DNA of 19,921 nucleotides from Fidelibacterota bacterium UBA2125. Lineage in GTDB: Bacteria; Fidelibacterota; Marinisomatia; Marinisomatales; S15-B10. Of the stretch, positions 7,133 through 15,493 are shown piece after piece. Made by a program: the position numbers and the translations under genes. The stretch is from NCBI GenBank assembly GCA_002329125.1, contig DCXX01000095.1, positions 1 through 19,921 on the forward strand, in the 5' to 3' direction. The stretch's first letter is position 1. Each line of letters opens with the position of its first letter. The notes below the pieces were generated by a model. That model was given only the letters and a program-made list of their open reading frames with translations, had not been told where the DNA came from and ran no database searches.

Positions 7133-8251
7133 CTACTCTACCCTCGGTTCAAAGGGACGGCGAAGATATTCTTTCGCCTCGGTCATAGCCGCCGAATAGT
7201 TGTCCAGCCTTACGGCTGAACGGTAGTCCTCAACAGCCAGACTTCTGTTACCGTGCAAGTCGTGGATATTGCCTCGAAGCAGATAGCCAAAACCTAACGG
7301 CGTATCCAGTTCAGTGTTGAATTCATTTATGGACTGTGTCACCATCTCCATGGCCCGATCGGTATCCCCCTTATAAAAGGAGAGCAAAGCGTCATGGTAC
7401 TTCAGCGTTGGCAGCCAACCTTTTTTTGAAAGAGACGGCAACTTTTCCGCCATTTCGTTAGTGAGCCTGAGATTGGCTTCCGCTTCATCCAGTCTGTTGA
7501 GCCGGATTAGACTCTCCGTGTAGAGGTGCTGGTTGTATATACTCTTCGGTATACGGTCCACCAGTCGCTGGGAAATAGTCAGCGCTTTCTCAAAATCCTG
7601 ATCCATCCAGAGATAGACAAAGACAACAATTTGGGACGCCTCGATCCAGGCAAACTTGCCTTTTTCGGCAGTAATGGTCATCTGTTCCATGCCCAACACT
7701 TTATCGGCATCAATCCCTACAAATCCAGCTAAGAATTGAACAAAACCGGACATGTTACCCGCGTAAAAGTTGAGTATGCCTATGGGGAAATAAGCGTCCC
7801 AAAGATCCGGGTTTTTGTTGTGAACCGCTCGGATACCGCTATATCCTTTGATCCCCTCCATCACCACACTCATCCACTCCTTTTTCCCAAGATGAACCCG
7901 CGCCTTCACCCCTTTCGCTGCAGCCGCATAGAGCCGGTATTCCGGCTCATCAGGATACTGTTCTACGTAATCATTATAGACAGGAATGATCTTTTCGAGA
8001 GATGCAAAGAGTGTGTCGTAACTTTCTTCGATGCCGTTGTAGGCCTGGGCTCTAAGCCATTTCGACACGGCCCATGTGAAATGGACGGTGGGATGCTCAG
8101 GATGAAGCTCTCTTACTTCAGATAGTATCGATACTGACTTGTTGAATTCGTAATTGTAGAAAGAATAGATCCCTTCCCACAAACGGTCATCTCCCGGTCG
8201 ATCGGCGGCCATGGAAACAGAAATAAGCGCAAAGATGAAAATCTTTCTCAT
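7133..8251 (-). CDS. Secreted TPR-repeat protein
   Basis: The 372-residue protein begins with a signal peptide (MRKIFIFALISVSMA, cleavage near residue 15). The rest is alpha-helical with TPR-like pairs. Examples are LWEGIYSFYNYEFNKSVSIL near the N-terminus, DQDFEKALTISQRLVDRIPK and LNRLDEAEANLRL in the middle, and LLRGNIHDLHGNRSLAVEDY near the C-terminus. A central segment, YFPIGILNFYAGNMSGFVQF followed by LAGFVGID, is more hydrophobic and is not a standard TPR; similar organisation occurs in secreted TPR proteins of FCB bacteria. It probably acts as a periplasmic or surface protein-protein interaction scaffold; the partner is unknown. It lies 45 bp after the preceding TPR gene and 48 bp before ispG on the same strand. 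No clear Shine-Dalgarno sequence precedes the ATG. Confidence 0.8.
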   Translation of the reverse strand: MRKIFIFALISVSMAADRPGDDRLWEGIYSFYNYEFNKSVSILSEVRELHPEHPTVHFTWAVSKWLRAQAYNGIEESYDTLFASLEKIIPVYNDYVEQYPDEPEYRLYAAAAKGVKARVHLGKKEWMSVVMEGIKGYSGIRAVHNKNPDLWDAYFPIGILNFYAGNMSGFVQFLAGFVGIDADKVLGMEQMTITAEKGKFAWIEASQIVVFVYLWMDQDFEKALTISQRLVDRIPKSIYNQHLYTESLIRLNRLDEAEANLRLTNEMAEKLPSLSKKGWLPTLKYHDALLSFYKGDTDRAMEMVTQSINEFNTELDTPLGFGYLLRGNIHDLHGNRSLAVEDYRSAVRLDNYSAAMTEAKEYLRRPFEPRVE

Positions 8252-8296
8252 ATGTAACCGTAAAGAGAAATTCTGGAAAGTTTAAGAAAGGTGTAG

Positions 8297-9979
8297 CTAG
8301 TCAGAAGACCGGTTCGCCAACAAAAGCCACCCTTTTGCAGTATTGTCGTCAGAACGGATTGAGAGGCTTTTTTCCCACGCCGCCACAGCCATCTGTTTTT
8401 CACCCATATACCAGAAGGTGGCACCAAGACCGTTATAAGCATCCACATCTGACGGCACTATTTCCATGGCGTCCTGATAAGCCCTCAATGAGAGACGGAA
8501 CATACCGTTTTCACGATAGTATTCCCCAGCGGTCTTAAGAGCATTCACAAGCCATGCCGAACTGTTGGGATTTACAGAGAGTGCATTAGCGAAAGCACGA
8601 CGGCTCAAATCTGTGAAGCCTGTCCTGTCATACTCAAGACTCATGATGTAATAAACCTCCGGCAAAAGCATGCGCACTTCCAGATGGTTGGGGGCGTAGC
8701 CTAGCATTTCTTCCCAGGCAGAAGCAGCTTTGCCCCATTCAAATGAACGATAGTAGCTAAGGCCGTGTTTATTTCTTAGCGAAACGTTCGCGGGATCCCT
8801 CGGTAGTACGCTTTCATAAGTGATGGCTGCGTAAAGGTAGTTTCCCTGACCAAAGTAAAGGTCTCCCAGTGCAATTCCACCTCTTGGATCCGATTGATCA
8901 ATGGTCATGCTCTGCTTGTAGGATTTCTTGGCCGACTCCAAATCACCTGTGGCTTCCTGCGCCAGGCCTTTCATGAAAACGAGGGATGCACTTTGCGAGA
9001 AACGGCTTGAATGTTCACTGGCTAGCCTAAGCACTTCATCATAGTCCCCTTTGTCCAGACTTGTGCGGACATCCTTCAGAAGTTGTGCCTGTCCGTTGGG
9101 TTGTTTCTTAGACACTTCCTGAATGAGGTCCGAAGCCATGGATCTGGTTGAAGATTTACCGCCATAACGGGAGAGTTCCTCCATGGTAAGTTGGTGATTC
9201 GGATCCAGTTGAAGTGCTTCACGAAAAGCAAACTGAGCGTTATTGGTTTGTCCCATGCGAGTATAGAGTGAACCAAGGAAAAAATGATGATCTGCCACAT
9301 TTGGTTCCATAGCGATCAGCCTGAGATAGATATCTTTTGCTTCATTGAAGCGGCCTTCAGTTTCATGCTGGAGGGCCAGGTCCCGTTGAGCCCTTCTGTC
9401 TTCAGGTCTGTTGGCTGCTACTGTCTTAATTGTTTCGAGACGCTGGCGGTGGACCTCATCAGCAGAACGGGTATCCAGAGGCTTCAGCGCCATTCTTGCA
9501 CTTCTCATCTTCCGGGTGGATGTGTCCATATCATTCGTCAACTTATATATACTGTCAGAAAGCTTGTACGGGCTCTTTGGCTTGACGGCAGGAGCCGACG
9601 CAACCGATTTTTTCGGTTTGGACGTCGCTTTCTTCTTGGCGGACGCCACCATGGGGGTCAATTTCTTTATATAGTTCTGAGTCGTTTTGGTAGGAACAAG
9701 TTTGTGTGCTTTTTGAAAATCGCTGAGAGCACCAGCGTAATTCTTCTGTTTTATCCGCTGCTTTCCTCTGTCAATATATTTTTTGGCCTGAGCTCTCTTT
9801 GACGACTGATTCGAAGATCCGGATTTTTTGCTGCTCGATTTCTTTGGGGAACTCTTCTTCTTTTTCGTCTGTTTCCCCTGTGGGGCAGCGGTGGAGACAG
9901 CATATACGGACTCAGGAAGGCTGCTCATAATAAATGACAGCGCCAAAAGATAAACAGTACCTCGGACAGTTTTACTCAA
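8297..9979 (-). CDS. Secreted TPR protein with Lys/Ser-rich linker
   Basis: From TTG 9979 the protein has 560 residues. A signal peptide (SKTVRGTVYLLALSFIMSSL, then PESVYA) is followed by a low-complexity Lys/Ser tract of about 30 residues (KKKKSSPKKSSSKKSGSS and similar). A first TPR unit, KYIDRGKQRIKQKNYAGALS, comes next, then a second basic Ala/Lys/Pro linker and an array of TPR units to the C-terminus, such as GRFNEAKDIYLRLIAMEPN, GDLESAKKSYKQSMTIDQSD and EWGKAASAWEEMLGYAPNH. The frame is open up to TTG 10018. I prefer 9979 because an AGAGG sits eight bases upstream and the signal peptide then starts at the N-terminus. It is probably a periplasmic scaffold; the basic tract might contact peptidoglycan, LPS or nucleic acid. 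It is the first gene of the minus-strand TPR-TPR-ispG run. Confidence 0.8.
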   Translation of the reverse strand: MSKTVRGTVYLLALSFIMSSLPESVYAVSTAAPQGKQTKKKKSSPKKSSSKKSGSSNQSSKRAQAKKYIDRGKQRIKQKNYAGALSDFQKAHKLVPTKTTQNYIKKLTPMVASAKKKATSKPKKSVASAPAVKPKSPYKLSDSIYKLTNDMDTSTRKMRSARMALKPLDTRSADEVHRQRLETIKTVAANRPEDRRAQRDLALQHETEGRFNEAKDIYLRLIAMEPNVADHHFFLGSLYTRMGQTNNAQFAFREALQLDPNHQLTMEELSRYGGKSSTRSMASDLIQEVSKKQPNGQAQLLKDVRTSLDKGDYDEVLRLASEHSSRFSQSASLVFMKGLAQEATGDLESAKKSYKQSMTIDQSDPRGGIALGDLYFGQGNYLYAAITYESVLPRDPANVSLRNKHGLSYYRSFEWGKAASAWEEMLGYAPNHLEVRMLLPEVYYIMSLEYDRTGFTDLSRRAFANALSVNPNSSAWLVNALKTAGEYYRENGMFRLSLRAYQDAMEIVPSDVDAYNGLGATFWYMGEKQMAVAAWEKSLSIRSDDNTAKGWLLLANRSSD

Positions 9980-9987
9980 TGCAAAGA

Positions 9988-9992
9988 CCTCT
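9988..9992 (-). promoter_or_regulatory. Shine-Dalgarno site deciding the TTG start at 9979
   Basis: AGAGG lies eight bases before TTG 9979 on the minus strand. The alternative TTG at 10018 has no comparable site and would put 13 extra residues in front of the signal peptide. Confidence 0.5.
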
Positions 9993-10059
9993 ATTGCAAA
10001 TATACAATGTTCGCTCAATATTTGGCTTAATGTTTTTATATTCAGTCAAAGAGGCCACA

Positions 10060-10683
10060 ATGCGTTTCAAATGCGGGAAATTCATACCTTGTCTTATGCT
10101 ATTTTCCTCCGTTCTTCTTCACGGAGAAATCAAAGTTGAAGGTATCTCTATTGAGGAAAAAACCAACGGTACACTTATTTCCATACATCTCAATAATCAT
10201 CTTCCCGAGGATCAAATCTCAGGATGGTTCAAGGAGACGGGATGGTTCTATGTAACACTACACGGCGTGACGGTAGACACAAACCGGACCTGGCCTTTAA
10301 TCCGGACCGGTGCCGTTACCGATTTTGAGGTACACCAAGTAGCTGAATCTGCACAACTGAATTTTCATCTGAAACAACAGGTGGAAGATTTTGAAATTAT
10401 TTCTGACTCGGAAGGAAAAGTGAGTCTCACCCTTCGTTTGCCCCTGACCGAATCAGTGACGGCCATTGAGAAGGCTGGTAAACGACCGGCAGGTCAGGAA
10501 GTGACTGTTGGGCCACCGGAGGAACTGACATGGCGTGCGGCAGTACCCTACTCTCTCATGTTCCTGGGAACAGGATTAGCGGCAAAAGGATCACTCCGCT
10601 CCGAAAAACAGGAAACTACAGCGGGTGTGCTTATGATTATTGCGGGATGGCTGCTCTATTCACAGACGGAAAGAGACCAATGA
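10060..10683 (+). CDS. Secreted or anchored AMIN-like protein
   Basis: The ATG at 10060 has a GAGG five bases upstream and gives 207 residues. Residues 1-21 form a signal-like hydrophobic N-terminus. Residues 23-128 are a run of short beta-strands (KVEGISIEEKTNGTLISIHL, GWFYVTLHGVTVD, AVTDFEVHQVAESAQLNFHL, GKVSLTLRL). The strand spacing and the 'i...q....a.l.f.l' pattern resemble AMIN domains, which bind peptidoglycan or target envelope machines; that assignment is by eye and moderate. After a flexible stretch (130-158) come two hydrophobic segments (161-175 and 187-200). The stop overlaps the next ATG as ATGA, making it the first gene of a three-gene plus-strand cassette divergent from the TPR operon. 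The longer open frame back to 9934 runs into the divergent gene and is not used. Confidence 0.75.
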   Translation: MRFKCGKFIPCLMLFSSVLLHGEIKVEGISIEEKTNGTLISIHLNNHLPEDQISGWFKETGWFYVTLHGVTVDTNRTWPLIRTGAVTDFEVHQVAESAQLNFHLKQQVEDFEIISDSEGKVSLTLRLPLTESVTAIEKAGKRPAGQEVTVGPPEELTWRAAVPYSLMFLGTGLAAKGSLRSEKQETTAGVLMIIAGWLLYSQTERDQ

Positions 10684-10889
10684 CTGACCATTTGGACTAC
10701 TTTGCTCTTTTCTATGTGGCGGGTATTATTGTGTTTGGAATCCTCATGCGCCTCCGGTATCGGCAAAGAAAAGACAAAAACTTCGAGGATTTGGATAAAA
10801 AGCAACGAGTCTATGAAGCTATGGCTCGGAGAATCCAGGAAGATGCAATGAGCCACCGTAGAGAGCGCGGTATGGAGGATGATTCGTGA
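10680..10889 (+). CDS. 69-residue single-pass membrane protein with charged helix
   Basis: The ATG at 10680 overlaps the preceding stop (ATGA), and its TGA overlaps the following GTG (GTGA). Residues 6-24 (DYFALFYVAGIIVFGILMR) form one membrane helix. Residues 25-65 are highly charged and helical (RYRQRKDKNFEDLDKKQRVY and on), probably a cytoplasmic coil. No family is recognised. The position between an envelope protein and an exported protease, with both junctions overlapping, suggests it is co-produced with them; any role as an anchor or export accessory is inference. Confidence 0.7.
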   Translation: MTDHLDYFALFYVAGIIVFGILMRLRYRQRKDKNFEDLDKKQRVYEAMARRIQEDAMSHRRERGMEDDS

Positions 10890-12649
10890 AAAAAGTTCTA
10901 TTCCTCTTTTTGCTATCCTCCGCCTTCGCATACTCTGCTGGAGACAGTACGTCTAAGCAATTGACTTCAGAAGAACTGGTCGCGGCGGTACGGCGAATGA
11001 CCTGGCGCACCCATTCCTCTGCGGCGAAAGAGCGCCACAACTTTATCAAGTGCGGCGTACCCGTTCTGAAACAGCTGGCCGAGTCGGCCCCTTCCCTGGA
11101 TGCCGAGACCAGAAAACAGTTGAACGAATTGGGGATTGATACCGAGCGGCCAATGGCTGGTTTCGGGCGGCCGGAAGGATTGGAGTGGCATTACGATACA
11201 GGCATCTTCAGAATTCATTACACCTTGAAGGGAAACCATGCGGTAGATTCAACAGACTCGGACAGTGACGGAATCCCCGATATGATTGAGCTCATGGCAG
11301 CTACAGCTGAAGAAACTTACGCTGTTGAAATTGGGGAACACGGTTATACACGTCCACCTTCTGACAGATGGTACTCCGATAATGGCGGCACCGATGCCTA
11401 CGATATCTACATACTGGATCTCGGAGATCTTCTGTACGGATTTACTCAATTTGAATACCTGGCCAACTTGTCTGGCAACAACGAATTTTCCGAAGCTAAG
11501 GAAGAATACGCTGCCACCAGTTATATTGTCATGAACAGTAATTACAGTTCTTTCTTTTGCGAAGAGGCTGCCTGTGTGCAGGTCACCTTCGCCCATGAAT
11601 TCTTCCACGCCATCCAGTTCGGCTATGACGCCTGGGATAGAATCTGGTTCCTAGAATCCACTGCTGTCTGGATGGAGGATGAGGTATACAACGATATCAA
11701 TGACAATTACTACTTTTTAGAGTTGTGGATGAAACAGCCTCACGTAGCCCTGGATTACTCTCGGGCACCTCACTGGTACGGAAGCTGGATTTTCTTCCGT
11801 TATTTGTCCGAACACTTTGGCGGTCCCACCACCATACGAAAAATGTTTGAGCAAAGTGTTGAAAATGTTACCAAAGATGAGTCCGATAACACTATCTATA
11901 CTATTGACCAGGTATTGCGTCGCCGTGGTTCTTCATTTAGAGAAGCTCTGAATCAGATGGCAGTAGCAAACCACCTGCTAACGTCAGACATTGATGCGGG
12001 CGACTACCGCTACGAGGAAGGCGCCGATTATAGGGAATACGGCATTGAACCAAGGCTGGATCGTACCGTAACCTTGAATGGTGCAGGCGCCATTGTAGAA
12101 TATACCGGCAATGAACTAATGCACAACGCCACGCACTACATCGGCTTCACACTACCGGAAGGTGCCATTGAAATGAATTTCGAAAGTTTCAGTGACTCAC
12201 TGCGCTATAATATCAACGGTATACCCGAAAGTGGCATCAGCTTCAGCGTTTACCGGGCCCGGGGGCGAACAATCATCCCCATCCCAACAGGAACAGACAT
12301 GTTCACCGTAGCCGTTGTGACAGATACAGTTAAGAATGTGAAATACCACTATAGGCTGACGGTAAACACCGATGTTATCATCCCGACAGCTATCACACTT
12401 TCACCAAACTTCCCTAACCCCTTCAACGTCACCACCACCATCCGATTCTTTCTTCCCACCTGGGAAGAGGTAGCATTGTCAGTTGTGGATTTGAAAGGGC
12501 GGGAAGTGAAAAGCGTGAAACTGGGAGAAGTACAAGCCGGTTACAACGAAGTGACGCTGGAAGCGAGAGATCTCCCCAGCGGACCTTACCTTATAAAGCT
12601 GGACGGTGAAACGGAAACAGTAGCGCGTAAAGTGATGCTGATAAAATAG
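10886..12649 (+). CDS. Secreted gluzincin-like metalloprotease with T9SS-type C-terminal domain
   Basis: The 587-residue protein starts at GTG 10886 with a signal peptide (MKKVLFLFLLSSAFAYSA). Residues 121-132 (DSTDSDSDGIPD) are a calcium-binding DxDxDG element. The catalytic region has HEFFH (237-241) in TFAHEFFHAIQFGYD and, downstream, FLESTAVWMEDE, where Glu257 is the likely third zinc ligand. This layout resembles the MXAN_6640-like family of putative secreted metalloproteases. A beta-rich region follows. The last 85 or so residues hold LSPNFPNPFN, then IRFFLP, VVDLKGREV, AGYNEVTLEARDLPSGPYLI and a terminal RKVMLIK, which is a type A T9SS sorting domain or the related FlgD-like fold. The product should be exported and displayed or released to degrade extracellular protein. 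It is translationally coupled to the two genes upstream; grxC converges with it 9 bp downstream. Confidence 0.85.
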   Translation: MKKVLFLFLLSSAFAYSAGDSTSKQLTSEELVAAVRRMTWRTHSSAAKERHNFIKCGVPVLKQLAESAPSLDAETRKQLNELGIDTERPMAGFGRPEGLEWHYDTGIFRIHYTLKGNHAVDSTDSDSDGIPDMIELMAATAEETYAVEIGEHGYTRPPSDRWYSDNGGTDAYDIYILDLGDLLYGFTQFEYLANLSGNNEFSEAKEEYAATSYIVMNSNYSSFFCEEAACVQVTFAHEFFHAIQFGYDAWDRIWFLESTAVWMEDEVYNDINDNYYFLELWMKQPHVALDYSRAPHWYGSWIFFRYLSEHFGGPTTIRKMFEQSVENVTKDESDNTIYTIDQVLRRRGSSFREALNQMAVANHLLTSDIDAGDYRYEEGADYREYGIEPRLDRTVTLNGAGAIVEYTGNELMHNATHYIGFTLPEGAIEMNFESFSDSLRYNINGIPESGISFSVYRARGRTIIPIPTGTDMFTVAVVTDTVKNVKYHYRLTVNTDVIIPTAITLSPNFPNPFNVTTTIRFFLPTWEEVALSVVDLKGREVKSVKLGEVQAGYNEVTLEARDLPSGPYLIKLDGETETVARKVMLIK

Positions 12650-12658
12650 ACTGGCGGC

Positions 12659-12901
12659 CTATGCGGGTAGTTCTCCCGCTGAAGCCATTGCCATGAGATT
12701 ATCATAACCACCGATGACCTCGTCATCAATGACAATCTGCGGCACACTCATTCCGCCGGTCATCTTCTGAAGCTCTTCCCTGCTCATCCCCTTCTCTTCG
12801 ATGTTGATCTCTTCGTAAGACATTCCCTGCTCATCAAAGTACCGTTTCGCCATTACGCAATAAGGACACCAGTTGGTTGTATATATTTTTATAAGGCTCA
12901 T
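12659..12901 (-). CDS. grxC: Glutaredoxin 3 (GrxC family)
   Basis: An 80-residue complete glutaredoxin. The dithiol active site CPYC is at residues 12-15 (TTNWCPYCVMAKRYF). The glutathione-binding elements are GGMSVPQIVIDDEVIGGYD, containing the cis-proline TVP-like motif (SVPQI) and the GGYD loop. Length and motifs match the GrxC type. It reduces disulfides and glutathionylated proteins in the cytosol using glutathione. It lies 36 bp after rlmN on the same strand and converges with the metalloprotease gene, with only 9 bp between the two stops. No hairpin terminator is visible in that gap. Confidence 0.95.
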   Translation of the reverse strand: MSLIKIYTTNWCPYCVMAKRYFDEQGMSYEEINIEEKGMSREELQKMTGGMSVPQIVIDDEVIGGYDNLMAMASAGELPA

Positions 12902-12937
12902 TAATGACCTCTTTTCATTAACCTGAATTTACAATAT

Positions 12938-14005
12938 TTATGCCGAGACCACTGTTTGGTTCCTGACAGTTCTTTCTACATTCTCAGCATAAAGCTGTCC
13001 ACAGGCAGCATTGATATCTTTTCCCTGGCTCCATCGAACTGTTACCATGCTTCGTCCCCCGGTAACATTCGAAATGAATTTTTCCAATTGGTGAACCGTA
13101 GGTCTTTTGAACGGCTCTCCGACAACAGGGTTATACGGAATCACATTAAGTTTGCAGTTTAATTTTTTCATGAAGGACGCAAGCCGGCGGGCGTCCGCGG
13201 GAGAGTCATTTGTGCCGCTCATGAGAACATATTCCAGCGTCACCCGTTTACGTGATCTGTCCGTATAGTCCTTCAGTGCTTCCAGACAATCCCTAATACT
13301 GTACTTCTTAGTGATGGGCATGAGGCTGGCACGCTGAGTTTCATCCGTTGCGTTCAGGCTGAGGGCAAGCTTAAAAGGGTGCTTCTCTTTTGTGAATTGT
13401 CTGATCCTTTTTGCTATTCCCACCGTTGAGATTGTGATCTTCCGGGTGCTGATATTCATTCCATCATCATCATTTATTATATAAGCAGATTTAAGAACCT
13501 TCTGGTAGTTCAACATCGGCTCCCCCATCCCCATAAACACGATATTGGTGATCCGTTCGCCAGTCTCCCGCCGCACCGCCAACAGCTGCCCGACAATTTC
13601 ACCAGCTGTCAAATTTCGGAGCAGTCCCATCTTTGCTGTGGCGCAGAACTTGCATTCCAGAGGACACCCCACCTGAGAAGAGAGACAGACAGTCTTTCTA
13701 TTCCCCTCCGGAATAAAAACTGTTTCAATCTTCAGTCCGTCCCTGAGTTTGAACAGAAATTTCCGTGATGATGTTTCGGCTGAAGGAACCATATCCACAA
13801 TTTCAGGAATATCTATTTCCGCTGATAACCGGAGTTGTGATCTGAATTCCTTGGGCAGGTTCGTCATTTCGTCAAGATCCACAACCGCGTGCTCATGAAT
13901 CCACGAAAACAGCTGGTCGCCCCGGAACTTCCGCTCGCCCAACTCAGACACAAATAGCCTCAGTGCATCTCGCGTCATCCCTATCAGCTCAACTTGCGAG
14001 GTCAT
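12938..14005 (-). CDS. rlmN: Dual-specificity 23S rRNA/tRNA adenine C2-methyltransferase RlmN
   Basis: RlmN is a radical-SAM enzyme that methylates C2 of A2503 in 23S rRNA and A37 of certain tRNAs. The 355-residue protein has the N-terminal helical RNA-binding domain (RKFRGDQLFSWIHEH-like). Its radical-SAM cluster motif is CPLECKFC with Cys114, Cys118 and Cys121, preceded by Cys107 in VCLSSQVG. MGMGEPMLNY (158-167), ISTVGIAKRI, ALSLNATDE and the RVTLEYVLMSGTND strand follow. The conserved C-terminal Cys335 in KDINAACGQL is the residue that forms the methyl-cysteine intermediate. RlmN rather than antibiotic-resistance Cfr is indicated by the chromosomal operon context and overall sequence. It begins 11 bp after the secreted protein upstream. 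Confidence 0.96.
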   Translation of the reverse strand: MTSQVELIGMTRDALRLFVSELGERKFRGDQLFSWIHEHAVVDLDEMTNLPKEFRSQLRLSAEIDIPEIVDMVPSAETSSRKFLFKLRDGLKIETVFIPEGNRKTVCLSSQVGCPLECKFCATAKMGLLRNLTAGEIVGQLLAVRRETGERITNIVFMGMGEPMLNYQKVLKSAYIINDDDGMNISTRKITISTVGIAKRIRQFTKEKHPFKLALSLNATDETQRASLMPITKKYSIRDCLEALKDYTDRSRKRVTLEYVLMSGTNDSPADARRLASFMKKLNCKLNVIPYNPVVGEPFKRPTVHQLEKFISNVTGGRSMVTVRWSQGKDINAACGQLYAENVERTVRNQTVVSA

Positions 14006-14016
14006 CTTACTCTTGC

Positions 14017-14676
14017 CTATTTGAGAGGATTGAGAATTAGCTCCCGTTCACCGCGGAAAAAGTCGTAGGCAACCCAGCCAATGGTAGTGAGCGGAATGAT
14101 GGTGGTTCCAGTTTTATAAGCGGCTGACCCCGTCCTGAACAGCTTGTTGAAGTTGAAGAACTCTTTAATAGCTTTATACTTGAGAAGGAACAACACAGTG
14201 GTAAAGCTGGCTCCGGCGAGAGCTCCTTTCTTGACGGCGTATTCCGAAACCGTATGATCAAACCGAACCCTGTGGATATCCGTCAGCAATATTTCATGCC
14301 TTTTCGGCTCCTCCTCCGTTTGATAGACAAGTTTCGGTTCAAACATGAACAGCTCCCGCCCAAGACGCCGATATGGTATCGACTCTCCCGTGACAGTTAT
14401 GATGACGCCACCACGGCCAAGACCTTTTTGAAAAAACTTCCTGATCTTCGGAGAGAGATAGAACAACTTCCCTTTCGAATTGTGAACATAAAGAACAGAG
14501 TCAAGCGTTACGGATGTCTGAAGGCCACCTGAAGCGGGAATGATCTTCAGGGAGTCGTGAGTCATCTCAGCCACATAGCCCGTAATAACATCGCCACCTC
14601 GGAGAATCACCTTGTGGCGTACGGTCCCGGTAGCCACTGTGGAGATAAAAACCATGGCCAAAAGAGAGAACTTCAT
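14017..14676 (-). CDS. Secreted protein of unknown function upstream of rlmN
   Basis: From ATG 14676 the protein has 219 residues; an in-frame GTG at 14694 would add six. The start MKFSLLAMVFISTVATG is a signal peptide. The mature part opens with short beta-strands in a 'l..GdvitGyv.em..dslki...' pattern (RGGDVITGYVAEMTHDSLKI) and a second copy-like stretch (GRGGVIITVTGESIPYRRLG). Near the C-terminus there are two hydrophobic stretches, GALAGASFTTVLFLLKY and GTTIIPLTTIGWVAYDFF, with a Gly/Ser/Thr-rich character. No named family is recognised. It is the first gene of a likely secreted protein-rlmN-grxC transcript. The 142 bp upstream, between this gene and the divergent barrel gene, hold a 7-bp inverted repeat but no convincing promoter. 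Confidence 0.65.
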   Translation of the reverse strand: MKFSLLAMVFISTVATGTVRHKVILRGGDVITGYVAEMTHDSLKIIPASGGLQTSVTLDSVLYVHNSKGKLFYLSPKIRKFFQKGLGRGGVIITVTGESIPYRRLGRELFMFEPKLVYQTEEEPKRHEILLTDIHRVRFDHTVSEYAVKKGALAGASFTTVLFLLKYKAIKEFFNFNKLFRTGSAAYKTGTTIIPLTTIGWVAYDFFRGERELILNPLK

Positions 14677-14818
14677 TTGTTGTTGGTGCCTCACGCTCTA
14701 AATTAAACCAGTTATGACCTTTTCGTGACCAACATTTGTTCAATACTCATAACCGTGAAAACAGTCTCTAACCGCATCATGAAAATAGAAAATAGGGTTT
14801 CTTTTCTGTCTTGCTAAA

Positions 14819-15490
14819 ATGAAAGTATTACTTGAGAAAAATCGTAGTTTTGCTATTATTATTATAGTTATGGTGATCTTTTTCTCGCCACTGCCCGCAC
14901 AATACAAGGTGGGATATCGTATTGGACTGGGTATTGGTTTTACGAAACCGGATAAATTCAACGATTCCCTGGCTGAGCAGGAAATGTCAAAGATCGGCTC
15001 TGCCTGGTTTCCTCTGAACTACGACCTTTCCGTAAACATCTACCCATCACTTCGTGTGGGGTATAAAAAACTTTCCACCCGCCTCATAACTTACAACCGG
15101 TCTTCAGGAGATTACATCCTCCCCATTGTTTACCGGGGAATCATGGCGGAATCTTATTTCACTTTCTGGAAAAGATTCGAGGCAAACTTCGGCTTTTCAC
15201 CCATGTACGGAAAGGCCGTTTTTATGAACAAAAAACTGACCGCCAGCGATGAAACCCTGGGCGTGGAGAGTTCCACCACAGCCGAAATTACAAATTCAGC
15301 ATTTGGATTCTACAGTTGGGTCGGAATGCGGATGTACCTGCTCTCTTTTGTATCGGTAGAAGGAAGTGTTGGTTACATGTATTCAAAGTTCGGTAACAAA
15401 TGGAAGGCCAAGAAAGGAAGCTCCAATTTCTCCGGCGGCATTAACATGACCAAGCCGTTTCTCAGGGTTGCGGCCGTTGTTGGGTGGTAA
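14819..15490 (+). CDS. Outer-membrane beta-barrel candidate
   Basis: The 223-residue protein has a strongly hydrophobic signal peptide (FAIIIIVMVIFFSPLPA, cleavage near residue 27). It continues in alternating short strands with aromatic ends: YKVGYRIGLGIGFTKPD, NYDLSVNIYPSLRVGYKKLS, ANFGFSPMYGKAVF, FVSVEGSVGYMYSKFG. It closes with PFLRVAAVVGW, an aromatic C-terminal residue as expected for BAM-inserted barrels. The Gly/Tyr spacing and size suggest an eight-strand OmpA/OmpW-like barrel, though no exact family can be named. It is divergent from the rlmN operon. The next gene starts 3 bp after its stop, so the two are likely co-expressed. Confidence 0.65.
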   Translation: MKVLLEKNRSFAIIIIVMVIFFSPLPAQYKVGYRIGLGIGFTKPDKFNDSLAEQEMSKIGSAWFPLNYDLSVNIYPSLRVGYKKLSTRLITYNRSSGDYILPIVYRGIMAESYFTFWKRFEANFGFSPMYGKAVFMNKKLTASDETLGVESSTTAEITNSAFGFYSWVGMRMYLLSFVSVEGSVGYMYSKFGNKWKAKKGSSNFSGGINMTKPFLRVAAVVGW

Positions 15491-15493
15491 TCC

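Noticed and set aside
9284..9802. Plus-strand open frame opposite the long TPR gene
   Set aside because: It is an artefact of the Lys/Ser-rich and TPR codons on the other strand.
9980..10059. A TATATTTG stretch on the minus strand as a Bacteroidota-type promoter box
   Set aside because: No matching upstream TTTG/TTG element at the expected distance, and the implied leader would be only a few bases long.
11249..11608. Minus-strand open frame inside the metalloprotease gene
   Set aside because: It is antisense to the HEFFH catalytic region, which is clearly coding on the plus strand.
14711..14753. 7-bp inverted repeat GTTATGA/TCATAAC in the divergent gap
   Set aside because: Too short and too widely spaced (29 bases) to distinguish from chance without comparison to relatives.
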